Shown here piece after piece: positions 26,495 to 35,829 of a stretch of 64,000 nucleotides of DNA. The stretch comes from Candidatus Gastranaerophilales bacterium (GTDB taxonomy: Bacteria > Cyanobacteriota > Vampirovibrionia > Gastranaerophilales > Gastranaerophilaceae). Under the pieces are notes generated by a model that worked only from the letters and a program-made list of their open reading frames with translations, was not told where the DNA came from and searched no databases. A program made the position numbers and the translations under genes. The stretch spans positions 124,001-188,000 of the forward strand of contig CALURK010000002.1 of assembly GCA_944323165.1 (NCBI GenBank). Direction: 5' to 3'. How positions within the stretch are numbered: the stretch's first letter is position 1; the number at the start of each line of letters is the position of its first letter.

Positions 26495-27892
26495 CTATTT
26501 TTTTCTAATCAAATTAATACCTGCTTTAAAATAATTCTTAAATTCAGCAAAGCTCCTTAGTGAAAGCAGTGTTTTGAGGATAAATTTTGGTCTGAGATAA
26601 AAGCGTTTAACAGCTTTTTTGTGAAGTTCGAAAATTCTTTCTTTAGTTAGTTCGTGCGATCTTACTACTGGTTGGTAGTATGCACTTTTGAAATCCATAT
26701 TTCCATCAACAAGCTTATTCAGCATAGCGTAAGCAAAAAACTTTGTCCCAGGAAGAGGGGTTGCAGTGTAGAAGCTTATAAAATTGCTGTCAAGTTCTAT
26801 TGCAAATCTAATGGTTTCTTCAACAGTTTCCTCTGTTTCCCAAGGAAGTCCTATTACAAAGTAATTATAAATTTTGATTTTATTCTTTTTTAGAATTTTT
26901 ACGGTCTTTCTAATATCATCAAGCGTAATTTTTTTGCCAATGTTGTCTAACATTTTTTGAGAACCGCTTTCAACTCCAATACTTACAAGTCTGCAACCTG
27001 ATTTATACATCATTTTTGCCATCTCTTCATCCATAGTATCGGCCCTTGTATTAGATGACCAAGTTATCTTAAGTCCGCTATCAATTATTTTTTTGCATAA
27101 ATCGATAGTCCAATCTCTATTAATATTGAAGATATCTGACCAGAATAAGAAATTTCTTATATTATATTTTTCGACGCATTCTTTGATTTCTGCAATAATG
27201 TTTTCCGCAGATCTCATTCTGACTTTAGCTCCCGAAACAGGTGTTGCCAAGCAGAAGAAACAGTGAAACGGACAGCCTCTTGAAACTTTAATTACCCCCT
27301 GAACTTTTCCGTTATCAGGTCTTATGTATTTAGAGTTGTCAACCAAGTGCCTTGCTGGAAACGGCAGAATATCCAAATCTTCTATAAAAGGGCGTTTCTC
27401 ATTTTTTACAGACTGGAAGTTTTCACGGTAGCATATTCCCAATATTTCATTGTCAGGTACACCGTTTAATATATCTCTGAGGGTAAATTCGGCCTCTCCC
27501 ATAATTACATAGTCTAAAAACGGATTTTCATATATAGCGTTTGTGTTATATGTTAAAAAAGGCGCACCTTTTACTATCGTTTTAAGGGATGGTAAAATCT
27601 CCTTTGCCTGTCTTACCCAGTCCATGTCCGACAAAAATGTCGGTGTTGCAACATTGACAACAAGATAGTGCGGCTTAAATTCTTTTAATTCTTTCAAGAA
27701 ATCTCCGCCTTGGCTATAATCTTCAATTTTAGCTTCAAACCCGCACATTTCCGCAATAGATGCCAAATACATTAAATCTGTTGGCGGAAGAGGCGGAATC
27801 ACCAGTAAATCCTCAGTAGGCTGCTGACATCTGTCTTCCCTGTTAAGAACAGGTGAAGGTGGATATATTAGTAAAACTCTACCCTTTGTCAT
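26495..27892 (-). CDS. B12-binding-domain radical SAM protein
   Basis: The N-terminal part (about residues 1-160) has a cobalamin-binding-like Rossmann fold (LLIYPPSP, then PPTDLMYLASIAEMCGFEAKIEDY). The radical SAM core follows with SRGCPFHCFFC (Cx3Cx2C, about 204-214) that binds the 4Fe-4S cluster, and conserved GVESGSQKMLDNIGK and NYFVIGLPWETEETVEETI. Relatives act in hopanoid, lipid, tetrapyrrole or natural-product chemistry; the substrate here is unknown. It overlaps the MFS gene upstream by four bases, so the two are translationally coupled and probably act in one pathway. Confidence 0.85.
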   Translation of the reverse strand: MTKGRVLLIYPPSPVLNREDRCQQPTEDLLVIPPLPPTDLMYLASIAEMCGFEAKIEDYSQGGDFLKELKEFKPHYLVVNVATPTFLSDMDWVRQAKEILPSLKTIVKGAPFLTYNTNAIYENPFLDYVIMGEAEFTLRDILNGVPDNEILGICYRENFQSVKNEKRPFIEDLDILPFPARHLVDNSKYIRPDNGKVQGVIKVSRGCPFHCFFCLATPVSGAKVRMRSAENIIAEIKECVEKYNIRNFLFWSDIFNINRDWTIDLCKKIIDSGLKITWSSNTRADTMDEEMAKMMYKSGCRLVSIGVESGSQKMLDNIGKKITLDDIRKTVKILKKNKIKIYNYFVIGLPWETEETVEETIRFAIELDSNFISFYTATPLPGTKFFAYAMLNKLVDGNMDFKSAYYQPVVRSHELTKERIFELHKKAVKRFYLRPKFILKTLLSLRSFAEFKNYFKAGINLIRKK

Positions 27893-29262
27893 TCAACGAC
27901 CTTTTCTTTAACTCTTGAGGCAATTGCTGCAGCAGTAACAAGGCAGATTGCTCCGATAAAGAAAGTGTATTCCCAGTGATAATTAACACCACCGATTACA
28001 TTAAAGCTGCATTTGTTTATAACCCAAGAAACAAGCGTACAAACAAAAACTTGCGGACCAGCGATAAATATATTGAATATCCCCATAACAGATCCCTCTG
28101 TTCCAGGTTTTATGTACTGAGAAAGCATCGCAAACGGAAGAGCACAAATACTTGCCCAGCCGATACCGGAAATTGCCATTAAAAGAGCTACAAGTTTTAC
28201 ATTTGTTGTAAATATAGCCATACCAAGGAACGCTAGTGCCATTGATAACATAGAAATTATATGAACTTTTTTGTTTCCGTACTTAACTGATAGAACCCCG
28301 ATAGGTATAGCGACAAGAAAACAAACCAAATTAAATATCGCAAAACAAACAGAAGAGAAATTAGTTCCTGCAAGTACAGCAGAATCATAGCTTGATTTTA
28401 CAACTTCTGAAACGTCAGCCAAATCAGGGACTCCAAATACTGTGTGTACACAATATTGAGTAAAATAAATCATCATGCACATATTCCCAATCCAAGTGAA
28501 AAACTGCATCCAGCAGATTTTTCCAACTTCAGGTGAAAGTGCAAAAAAATCTTTAAGCGCATTTAAAATATTAAATTTTTCCTTGTTTTCATCTTCTTTC
28601 GGAACATATCTTTTTTCTTTTATAGAAAGACAAGTCCAAATCATACCTAATGAGAAAGCCAGCGCTGCCATAATGAACTGAGCATTAATAGACATCTGGT
28701 AATTAAAAGCCCATTTTAAGAAAGGTGCAGTACCAGCTGCAACAACAGAGCCGAGTCCGATTGCAAGACTTATATAAGAATTTGCAATAGAATGCTGTTC
28801 AGGAGGAACTACATCAGGAATAAGTGCTCTGTATGGACCTTGAGCAATATTAACGCAAGCATCTAATATCCAAATCATGACTGCTGCAAAGAATAAAGCT
28901 GCAAGTTCAGGGAATTTTATATGTAAAACGGAAGAAATAAAGTTTGTAATCAATTCCGAATTAGGTAAAGCCCAAAGAGCCACTGCTGAAAGAAGAGCAC
29001 CACCTAAAAGATAAGGTCTTCTTCTTCCAAAAATAGAAGAAGTTTTATCACTAAGTGCACCAATGACAGGTTGAACGACCATGCCTGTAAATGGTCCTGC
29101 AAGCCAAATTAAACCGAATAAAAGAGGGGATGCTCCCAAATCTTCGGTAACAGGACCTGATAAAATTATTCTCATTTGCCAAGCAAATTGCAGTCCAAAA
29201 AAACCAAGTGCAAAACTCAAAAATTTTGCAGTGTTAAACTTTTTTAAAGAATTTTCTTCCAT
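27889..29262 (-). CDS. MFS/GPH-type sugar transporter (SLC45-like)
   Basis: Twelve hydrophobic segments. The motif GALSDKTSSIFGRRRPYLLGG (about residues 70-90), and FGLQFAWQMRIILSGPVTEDLGA near the N-terminus, are typical of sucrose/maltose-type transporters of the GPH/SLC45 group. The likely substrate is a glycoside, by family only. I chose the ATG at 29262 because GGAGAG precedes it; the frame extends five codons upstream through that site. It is followed with a four-base overlap by the radical SAM gene. Confidence 0.85.
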   Translation of the reverse strand: MEENSLKKFNTAKFLSFALGFFGLQFAWQMRIILSGPVTEDLGASPLLFGLIWLAGPFTGMVVQPVIGALSDKTSSIFGRRRPYLLGGALLSAVALWALPNSELITNFISSVLHIKFPELAALFFAAVMIWILDACVNIAQGPYRALIPDVVPPEQHSIANSYISLAIGLGSVVAAGTAPFLKWAFNYQMSINAQFIMAALAFSLGMIWTCLSIKEKRYVPKEDENKEKFNILNALKDFFALSPEVGKICWMQFFTWIGNMCMMIYFTQYCVHTVFGVPDLADVSEVVKSSYDSAVLAGTNFSSVCFAIFNLVCFLVAIPIGVLSVKYGNKKVHIISMLSMALAFLGMAIFTTNVKLVALLMAISGIGWASICALPFAMLSQYIKPGTEGSVMGIFNIFIAGPQVFVCTLVSWVINKCSFNVIGGVNYHWEYTFFIGAICLVTAAAIASRVKEKVVE

Positions 29263-29337
29263 TTTGTCTCTCCACACATCTATTTACATAGTTTACAAGC
29301 AACAAAAAGCCCCGTCAATACATTAACGTATAAAGGT

Positions 29338-30033
29338 TTAATACATTGTAATTATTTTATCAATTCCACTTTTTGCAATGTTAAACAATTCAACCATTTT
29401 GTCGAATTCGTAAGGTTCACCCTCAGAAGTTGTTTGAAAATCAACGATTTTTCCACTTTTTGTTAAAACTACATTTGAATCCACTTGCGCATGAGAGTCC
29501 TCTGCATAGTTTAAATCTAATTTTATATCACCGTCAACAATACCAATAGAGATTGCTCCAATAGGTTCTATAATAGGATTTTTTTTTAAATCTCCCGATT
29601 CTAAAAGCTTATTAACAGCATCCCTAAGCGCAAGAAAACCGCCGCAAATACTTGCAGTTCTTGTTCCGCCATCAGCTTGAATAACATCAGCATCAATTGT
29701 AATAGTCATATTAGGCATTTTCTCCAAATCAACGCAAGCTCTAAGACTTCTTCCAATAAGTCTTTGAATTTCTTGAGTTCTACCTGAAACTTTTTCACGC
29801 TCTCTTTTACATCTGGTATTGGTTGAAGCCGGAAGTAGTGAATATTCAGCTGTAACCCATCCTCTATTATCATTTTCATCCATCCATTTTGGCTTTTTAA
29901 GTTCTGCTGATGCTGTTACAATAACTTTTGTATCTCCAAATTCCGTAAGAACCGAGCCTAAAGCGTGTTTAGTAAAGTTGTGTGTAAAATGTATTTCCCT
30001 TAATTGGTTGTTTTCTCTTCCGTCTATCCTCAT
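29338..30033 (-). CDS. rph: RNase PH
   Basis: Phosphorolytic 3-prime exonuclease for tRNA end trimming. Hallmarks are RIDGRENNQLREI at the start, GDTKVIVTASAE, the GWVTAEYSLLPASTNTR segment, RSLRACVDLEKM and DADVIQADGGTRTASICGG with the phosphate-binding Arg. The 231-residue length is slightly short but complete. ATG at 30033 follows GGGAG. Monocistronic as far as can be seen. Confidence 0.96.
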   Translation of the reverse strand: MRIDGRENNQLREIHFTHNFTKHALGSVLTEFGDTKVIVTASAELKKPKWMDENDNRGWVTAEYSLLPASTNTRCKREREKVSGRTQEIQRLIGRSLRACVDLEKMPNMTITIDADVIQADGGTRTASICGGFLALRDAVNKLLESGDLKKNPIIEPIGAISIGIVDGDIKLDLNYAEDSHAQVDSNVVLTKSGKIVDFQTTSEGEPYEFDKMVELFNIAKSGIDKIITMY

Positions 30034-30085
30034 AAAATTCTCCCTTTTTTATTAATTATATAACAAATAAGGTGCGAAATTTGCT

Positions 30086-30120
30086 TAAAAAAAAGAGCAT
30101 CAAATAGATGCCCTTTTTTA
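30086..30120 (-). terminator. Terminator of the gene at 30137-31666
   Basis: AAAGAGCATC pairs with GATGCCCTTT (one mismatch) around a five-base loop, with a long T-run on the minus strand. Confidence 0.7.
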
Positions 30121-30136
30121 TTTTAGAAATCTTACT

Positions 30137-31666
30137 TTAAAATTCTTCTTTTTTATCTTTATCCTGAGCAGTAGAATTAGTTCCACTTGTATTGCTGCTG
30201 TTATTACTATTATTATTTGTAGGTATGCCAGCTGCTAGACCTGTACCAACTTCTGGCTCTTCACCTTCTTGCGTGCCTAGTTTTGCAAGCGTTTCAGCTG
30301 ACTCTTCTCCCAGTTGTTCTACAACTTCTTCTGGATTTTCCATGTCTTCAGGCATTTCGAGCTCGAAATTCTCAAGACCTTCCATAGATCCTTCGTATCC
30401 GGCTATAGACTCATCATATATATCGTTTGTAGCAGAATTCAAATCTTGAGTATCTTTTCTCATATCAATTTCTGTTCCGACTTGCCCTGCCCAATCAAAT
30501 TGCTCTTTGGTCCCGATTCCACTCATTACAGCTGCGGCGGTGCCCATTCCAACAAAACCCCAAGCCCAAGCGGTAAAGATACCTCCAGAAGCTGCAAATT
30601 TACTAGCGCTCAGAGCATGTTTTGTTCCTGAAAGTGCATTTATAGATTGTGAAGCACCTTCAACATAGCACATGTTTTGTGTTGATGTATCAAAACTTTC
30701 AGCGTAATCTGTCAGACCTTGAACTTCTCCAACAGTAGAGGCCGCATTGTCATAATCTTCTTGGTATGTGCCCATATCACTATATATATCACCGACTGTT
30801 TCTGTCGTTTCTTCTTGTGTGTCTTGTATACCTATGCCAAGTTCTTGCATAAGAGGTACAAGTTCTTTTAATAACTCTTTTTCGCTATCAGTAAGCTGCT
30901 CTCCTGACTTCATTTTTTCCATTAAAGCTTCATAAGAAGCTTTGTACATATCATATTCAGATTTATTTTCTTCTATAGTTTCGTTAGCATCTTCATTATA
31001 GCACTGAGCTTCATCAGATAGTGCGTTGACTTCATCACTTGCATAACTCATTTCTTCTTGAGCGCTATATAGAGCATTATTTGCATTTACCATTTCATCT
31101 TGTAGTGCATCACAGGCTTTTTTTTGTTCCTTATTGGGCTTGTTTGCTGTATAATTAGCAGCATTAGCGAGTGATAGTGGCGCTCCGATGATCCATCCGC
31201 CAGCTGTTGTGGAACACGCATCTGAATCTATAGCATTTTTGCCTAATAAGCTAGCGGTTGCGTTTGCAGCGCCTGCGGTAACTGTAGTAGAAACTCCTGA
31301 CAGTGCTCCATTTAGTACACCTGTAGAAAGTATTCCGCTCCCAAGACTCATTGCTCCGTCTACAACAGTTCTTGTGACTTGTCCGCCTTGTTTGCCATCA
31401 TATCCTGTTTTATCTTTTGCCTGATCTCTACCATCCTCTTTTGCAGTAGAAAAATCATCATCCTCTATTTCATAGGCATTCTCATCGTCCATCGCTGTTG
31501 CATGCCAGTTTTTTAGTTCACTGTTCCAAGTTTGAGTTATCTCTCCCATATCTTTAGCAGAGATTCCCATGGTATTGTTACCATAATTGTAGTTATACCA
31601 GCATTTGTAAGCGTATGATTGTGAGTTTAATGCATTGCTTAAGTTAAACGAATCTTGAATTGCCAT
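30137..31666 (-). CDS. Large unknown protein of the FliA-like promoter group (509 aa)
   Basis: No family recognised. The N-terminus is aromatic and Asn/Ser-rich with no signal peptide. Residues about 95-175 contain Gly/Ala/Ser/Thr-rich weakly hydrophobic stretches (VDGAMSLGSGILSTGVLNGALSG and TAGGWIIGAPLSLAN). A Glu/Asp-rich helical region (about 180-320) follows, then another Gly/Ala helix (about 355-385: FTAWAWGFVGMGTAAAVMSG), and an acidic then Asn/Ser-rich tail. This alternation of amphipathic coils and Gly/Ala hydrophobic helices resembles translocator-type secreted proteins, by analogy only. GGAGGG precedes the ATG at 31666. Confidence 0.6.
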   Translation of the reverse strand: MAIQDSFNLSNALNSQSYAYKCWYNYNYGNNTMGISAKDMGEITQTWNSELKNWHATAMDDENAYEIEDDDFSTAKEDGRDQAKDKTGYDGKQGGQVTRTVVDGAMSLGSGILSTGVLNGALSGVSTTVTAGAANATASLLGKNAIDSDACSTTAGGWIIGAPLSLANAANYTANKPNKEQKKACDALQDEMVNANNALYSAQEEMSYASDEVNALSDEAQCYNEDANETIEENKSEYDMYKASYEALMEKMKSGEQLTDSEKELLKELVPLMQELGIGIQDTQEETTETVGDIYSDMGTYQEDYDNAASTVGEVQGLTDYAESFDTSTQNMCYVEGASQSINALSGTKHALSASKFAASGGIFTAWAWGFVGMGTAAAVMSGIGTKEQFDWAGQVGTEIDMRKDTQDLNSATNDIYDESIAGYEGSMEGLENFELEMPEDMENPEEVVEQLGEESAETLAKLGTQEGEEPEVGTGLAAGIPTNNNSNNSSNTSGTNSTAQDKDKKEEF

Positions 31667-31698
31667 ATTCCCTCCAAAAATTTATTCTTTTATTATGG

Positions 31699-31751
31699 TT
31701 TACGGCATTCCTTTACTAAAACTTTAGCTTTTTTATCAAAATTTTTACAAA
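31699..31751 (-). promoter_or_regulatory. Three-part FliA/SigD-like promoter (copy 2)
   Basis: On the minus strand TTTGTAAAAA (31742-31751), 15 bp, TAAAGTTT (31719-31726), 12 bp, GCCGTAAA (31699-31706). It is about 30 bases from the ATG at 31666 and begins directly after the rqcH stop. Confidence 0.75.
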
Positions 31752-31754
31752 ACT

Positions 31755-33170
31755 TTACACTAATACTTCTTTTTCGTTTTTGTATGTGACGTAACCTAGT
31801 GGGGAGTTTGGAGGCTTGCGTAAATTTTTGGCTTTAGTATAGATTACTCCTACTTTTGAAGGCTGTTGAGCGCTTGAATATTTCCGGGCCAGTTTGCAGC
31901 ATTCATACAAAACTGCTTCATCAGGTTCTTGTATGTCGGGAACTTTTAATAAAACATGGGAGCCTGCACACAGGCGAGTGTGAAACCAGTAATCATTATC
32001 TTTAGCAAGTTTTGATATTATGTAATCATTTTGTTTATTGTTTCTTCCTATGTAAACAACAAAATTATTAATATTGGTTTTTAAGATTGTTTTTTCATCT
32101 TGCTTTTTAGGCTTTGTCTTTTCAGGTTCCAATTCAGAATTTATGTCTTCGAAATCGTTATTAGTTTTGGCTTCCTCAATACTATACAAAATATTTTCTA
32201 AGTATTCTTTTTCAATTTTTAAATTGTTTAGTAGTTCTTGCGATTTTTCTTTTGTAGATTTTGACTTCGTATACAATTTAAAATATCTCTGTGCATTTTC
32301 GTTAAGAGTTTTTGTTTTATCAAGTTCGATTATTATGTTTTGATTATTGATATAGTCAAAAACTTCTATCTGCGGTTGATAATCATGTCTTTGGTATAGG
32401 TTGGCGGTCAAAAGCTCGCCGTAGAGCTTATATTTGTCAGTATTATCACGTTTTTTTAAAAGGGCTTCTATTTTGTTTATTGAATTTTTAACCTTTTTTA
32501 GCTTTGGAAGTACGATTGCCGTTAATCTTGCTCGTTCGGTTTTAATATTTGTATCTTCCTGAATTTTTGCATAATAATTATCAATTGCTTCGTTAACGCT
32601 AGTTGTCTTCATCTTTAGAATTTGAGATTCTGAAGGCGGATTAGGAGTTGTTGGCGGGTAAATATATTTTAGTCCACCTTGTAGCTCTCTATATCTGCTT
32701 TTTTCTGCTCCTACGTTATGCGCACAGCCTATAATCATTTTGCTTATTCTGTCATATAAAATTACGTTTGAATGCTTTCCCATCAATTCGATACTCAGAC
32801 AGAGTGAGCGTTCTTGAGAAAATTCATCCATAGTTTCAAAATGAAATTCTATTATTCTTTCGTTATTTATTGCCAAAGTATCAGTAATCTTGCAGCCTTC
32901 AAGGTATTTTCTCAGTAGCATACAAAACATCGGCGGGTGTTTGGGAATCTTTAATCTTCTTTTTTCTTCATTTTCTGCAGACATAAAGCAAATATGATAT
33001 GTTTGCGGGCAAATATTTATGTATAACTTTCGGCTTTCTCCGTTGTTTCTAAGAGAGAATATAAAATCCCTTCTTGTAGGCTGCTGGATTTTTTGGAGGC
33101 GTGAACCTATTATAAAATCGATATTTTCATCTATAAATGCTTTTAAAGTAAGACAGTCTATATTAATCAA
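31755..33170 (-). CDS. rqcH: NFACT/Rqc2 family protein (RqcH-like)
   Basis: Family members bind stalled 50S-peptidyl-tRNA and add alanine tails in ribosome quality control. Visible are the NFACT-N domain (start INIDCLTLKAFIDENI; KIPKHPPMFCMLLRKYLEG near 77-95), a coiled-coil middle with conserved LYGELLTANLY (about 246-256), and the NFACT-R domain with VYIGRNNKQNDYIISKLAKDNDYWFH (about 375-400) and GSHV. In the last domain, where many homologues have PGSHV, this one has AGSHV. At 471 residues it is on the short side (most are about 550-580). The start is TTG at 33170 after GGAGAG, overlapping the preceding small gene by four bases. Confidence 0.88.
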   Translation of the reverse strand: MINIDCLTLKAFIDENIDFIIGSRLQKIQQPTRRDFIFSLRNNGESRKLYINICPQTYHICFMSAENEEKRRLKIPKHPPMFCMLLRKYLEGCKITDTLAINNERIIEFHFETMDEFSQERSLCLSIELMGKHSNVILYDRISKMIIGCAHNVGAEKSRYRELQGGLKYIYPPTTPNPPSESQILKMKTTSVNEAIDNYYAKIQEDTNIKTERARLTAIVLPKLKKVKNSINKIEALLKKRDNTDKYKLYGELLTANLYQRHDYQPQIEVFDYINNQNIIIELDKTKTLNENAQRYFKLYTKSKSTKEKSQELLNNLKIEKEYLENILYSIEEAKTNNDFEDINSELEPEKTKPKKQDEKTILKTNINNFVVYIGRNNKQNDYIISKLAKDNDYWFHTRLCAGSHVLLKVPDIQEPDEAVLYECCKLARKYSSAQQPSKVGVIYTKAKNLRKPPNSPLGYVTYKNEKEVLV

Positions 33171-33424
33171 TATTCTCTCCTGTAATAATTATTGTATTGT
33201 GATGATTGAGAATAATTGTAGTTGTTATTATAAATTCTGTTTCTGGTTGAATAATTAGACTGAGCTTGCCAGTAAGGAATTTGTCGATTTTGTTGCTGCT
33301 GCTGGTACCTGCTTCTTTGATATTGCTGAAGTTGCATTTGTCTGTACGCTACAGGGTTAATTGATGCAGCATAAACCGCAATATTTAAAAGTAATAGAAA
33401 TGATATTATTATAATTCTTTTCAT
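33167..33424 (-). CDS. Small exported Gln/Asn/Tyr-rich protein
   Basis: 85 residues. A signal peptide (about residues 1-19, KRIIIISFLLLLNIAVYAA) is followed by a low-complexity mature part rich in Gln, Asn, Tyr, Ser and Arg with no hydrophobic core. No family is recognised. Such composition is typical of disordered, prion-like or matrix-forming peptides. It overlaps the rqcH start by four bases, which couples the two in translation although no functional link is evident. Confidence 0.65.
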   Translation of the reverse strand: MKRIIIISFLLLLNIAVYAASINPVAYRQMQLQQYQRSRYQQQQQNRQIPYWQAQSNYSTRNRIYNNNYNYSQSSQYNNYYRREY

Positions 33425-33439
33425 AATAATATTCTAGCA

Positions 33440-34333
33440 CTAAATGCCTAAAGCAACCAAGTCTGGATGGTCAAGAACTGAACGAACATAATTATAATAT
33501 TCATTCTTATATCCGTATTTTTCTATTTTCTTAAGTAGTTCTTCTTTGGAAATAAAGCCTTGATTAAAAGCTATTTCCTCTAAGCAAGAAATTTTCACCC
33601 CTTTATTAAGCTCCATAGTTTGAACAAACAAACTTGCCTGAAGCATAGAATCATGAGTTCCTGTATCAAGCCAGGCAAAACCGCGTCCTAAAATTTCTAC
33701 ATTCAGTTGACCTAGCTCTAAATAAATCTTATTAAGGTCTGTAATTTCTAACTCTCCTCTTTTTGAAGGTTTTAGTAACTTTGCAAAATCGCAAACTCTG
33801 TTATCGTAGAAATAAAGCCCTGTAACTGCATAATTAGATTTAGGATTAGCAGGTTTTTCTTCAAGAGAAATTGCTTTATTATTACTATCAAATTCCACAA
33901 CTCCGAAGCGTTCTGGATCTTTTACCGTATATCCGAAAACGGTAGCTCCTATGTTTTTCTTAATAGCATTTTTCATTATTGTGGAAAATCCCTGACCGTG
34001 GAATATATTATCTCCTAAAATTAGTGCAACGTCATCTTTATCAATAAAATCTTCAGCAATCAAGAAAGCGTCAGCGATACCTCTTTGAACGTATTGTATT
34101 CTGTATTGAAGATTTAATCCGTATTGCGAACCATCCCCAAGAAGTTTGATAAAGTTGTCATAATCAGATTCGTTAGTGATAATTAAGATATCTCTTATCC
34201 CCGCAAGCATAAGCGTTGAAAGCGGGTAATAAATCATTGGTTTGTCATATATTGGGAGCAAAATCTTTGAAATAGGCTGTGACGCCGGGTACAATCTTGT
34301 TCCTGCTCCTCCTGCTAAAACGATACCTTTCAT
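33440..34333 (-). CDS. rmlA: Glucose-1-phosphate thymidylyltransferase
   Basis: Makes dTDP-glucose, the first step to dTDP-rhamnose and other dTDP sugars. Nucleotidyltransferase motifs are [14 protein letters not shown] (3-16), [61 protein letters not shown] and [10 protein letters not shown]. The length of 297 residues is typical. I chose the ATG at 34333 after GGTGG; the frame runs 16 codons upstream. rmlB, rmlC and rmlD are not nearby. Confidence 0.94.
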   Translation of the reverse strand: MKGIVLAGGAGTRLYPASQPISKILLPIYDKPMIYYPLSTLMLAGIRDILIITNESDYDNFIKLLGDGSQYGLNLQYRIQYVQRGIADAFLIAEDFIDKDDVALILGDNIFHGQGFSTIMKNAIKKNIGATVFGYTVKDPERFGVVEFDSNNKAISLEEKPANPKSNYAVTGLYFYDNRVCDFAKLLKPSKRGELEITDLNKIYLELGQLNVEILGRGFAWLDTGTHDSMLQASLFVQTMELNKGVKISCLEEIAFNQGFISKEELLKKIEKYGYKNEYYNYVRSVLDHPDLVALGI

Positions 34334-34346
34334 ATAACCACCTTTT

Positions 34347-34718
34347 CTATAAATTCCTAAATTCTTCCATACTGCTTTCAATGCACTTAAGATCCATTAA
34401 ACAGTATGGAGGTATTTGCGCTGCTACTTTTTTCTTCGAATTTATCATTATTACGTAAGGTACGTAACTACCTCTATATTCATATAATAATGAACTACCG
34501 TATTTAGTAGACGTATCCGCTTTTATAAATACAAATTGACCATTATGTTTATGCAAAATTTTGTTATAGTTAGGTGTGAACATTGTACAATACTTACATT
34601 CCGGCGAAAATAAGTATAAAAATACATTGTATCCCTTGTCTAAAGCGTTTTCTACTTCTCCGGCAAATGTCGGAAGGATTGAAAATAAAGACAAAAATAA
34701 CAAACACTTCTTAAACAT
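34347..34718 (-). CDS. Exported thioredoxin-like protein with CKYC motif
   Basis: A signal peptide ([19 protein letters not shown]) is followed by a thioredoxin-fold segment: [21 protein letters not shown] with the redox motif C-K-Y-C (41-44), [13 protein letters not shown], and the cis-Pro region [10 protein letters not shown]. About 123 residues. It probably acts in the periplasm on disulfides. The start is uncertain: ATG at 34718 gives a normal signal peptide, but a TTG at 34754 and another ATG are in frame, and none has a clear ribosome site. Confidence 0.75.
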   Translation of the reverse strand: MFKKCLLFLSLFSILPTFAGEVENALDKGYNVFLYLFSPECKYCTMFTPNYNKILHKHNGQFVFIKADTSTKYGSSLLYEYRGSYVPYVIMINSKKKVAAQIPPYCLMDLKCIESSMEEFRNL

Positions 34719-34782
34719 AATAGAAATCATATCATTATAAAAAAGCTTTTTCAATAGGTAAGAATATTTAGCCGGAAATATG

Positions 34783-34810
34783 TTGACAAATGTTTTCCAA
34801 TCATTAAATT
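34783..34810 (+). promoter_or_regulatory. Promoter of the J-domain protein gene
   Basis: Perfect TTGACA (34783-34788), about 16 bp, TAAATT (34805-34810). The predicted start falls at the ATG (34817), and no ribosome site exists, so the transcript may be leaderless. Confidence 0.5.
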
Positions 34811-34816
34811 TATGAT

Positions 34817-35809
34817 ATGACTAAAGATTACTATAAAATTTTAGACATATCGGAGTTTAGCACACTAGATGAAATTAAGCATGCATACAGGAATTTAGCA
34901 AGAAAATGGCATCCTGATGTTGCCGGAAATTCACCTGATGTTATTCAAAGATTTAAAGAAATTAATGAAGCTTATGAAATACTTTCTGATAAGGTTAAAA
35001 AAACTGATTATGATAAAGCCAGAAAGTTTTATAACTACAGCTCATACAATTCTCAAAAACAAACAAAATCTTACGATAAAAGTACCACGAACCCCAATTT
35101 TAAAGAAACCTATTCCTCTGGTAAAGATGAAAAGAAAGGTTCTTTTTGGGATGAAATTTTCAAATCTCATACAAACAATAAATCAGATGAATTTAAATCT
35201 CCTAAAAAAGGCGATGATGTATATTCAGATGTCGAAATTTCAGTTTTCGAGGCTGTTAACGGTACAACTAAAGTTATCAATATGTTGCAGACTCAAATTT
35301 GTCCAAAATGTGGTGGAAGAAAATTTGTAAACGATGCGCAATGTGCTTTTTGTAAGGGAAAAGGTGAAACTTCTGTTTATAAAAGGTTTAAAGTTAAAAT
35401 TCCTGCCGGAATTAAAAACCTATCAAAAATAAGACTGGCGGAAGAAGGTGAAAAAGGACAAAATGGTGGAAGAAACGGTGATTTGTATTTAACTATCCAC
35501 ATTAGAGAAACTCAAAATTATAAAACCGATGGTTTGAATATTTTGAAAAATATTCAAATAACTCCTGATGTTGCTGTTTTAGGCGGACAGGTTACTGTTG
35601 CAACTTTAATAGGTAATGTTGCTCTTAAAATATCTCCTAAAACAAAAAGTGGACAAAAAATTAGGCTTGCAGGGTGTGGAATTAAGCAAGATAAAAAAGT
35701 TGGTGATATGATAGTAACTGTAGAAATTCAAATTCCTCAAAATTTAACGGATGAAGAAATTGATTTGTACAGAAGACTTCGTCAGTTAAATAAAAGAGAA
35801 GTTCTGTAA
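34817..35809 (+). CDS. DnaJ-like co-chaperone with half a zinc-finger domain
   Basis: The J domain spans residues 1-70 with HPD at 33-35 (KWHPDVAGN) and stimulates DnaK. A Ser/Lys-rich linker (about 75-130) follows. The zinc region (about 155-190) has only two Cys pairs, CPKCGG and CAFCKGKG, where classical DnaJ has four. The C-terminal beta-sandwich client-binding domains follow (KVKIPAGIKNLSKIRLAEEGEKGQNGG, GDLYLTIHI). The 330-residue length is intermediate between DnaJ and CbpA. Not in an operon with dnaK or grpE here. It is 20 bp before queE. Confidence 0.88.
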   Translation: MTKDYYKILDISEFSTLDEIKHAYRNLARKWHPDVAGNSPDVIQRFKEINEAYEILSDKVKKTDYDKARKFYNYSSYNSQKQTKSYDKSTTNPNFKETYSSGKDEKKGSFWDEIFKSHTNNKSDEFKSPKKGDDVYSDVEISVFEAVNGTTKVINMLQTQICPKCGGRKFVNDAQCAFCKGKGETSVYKRFKVKIPAGIKNLSKIRLAEEGEKGQNGGRNGDLYLTIHIRETQNYKTDGLNILKNIQITPDVAVLGGQVTVATLIGNVALKISPKTKSGQKIRLAGCGIKQDKKVGDMIVTVEIQIPQNLTDEEIDLYRRLRQLNKREVL

Positions 35810-35829
35810 AGTGGAAGGATAAAAAAAGT

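Noticed and set aside
31918-31980. AGSHV instead of PGSHV in RqcH as a sign of lost function
   Set aside because: A single conservative change in a short motif, while the rest of the domain is intact; not enough to call the protein inactive.
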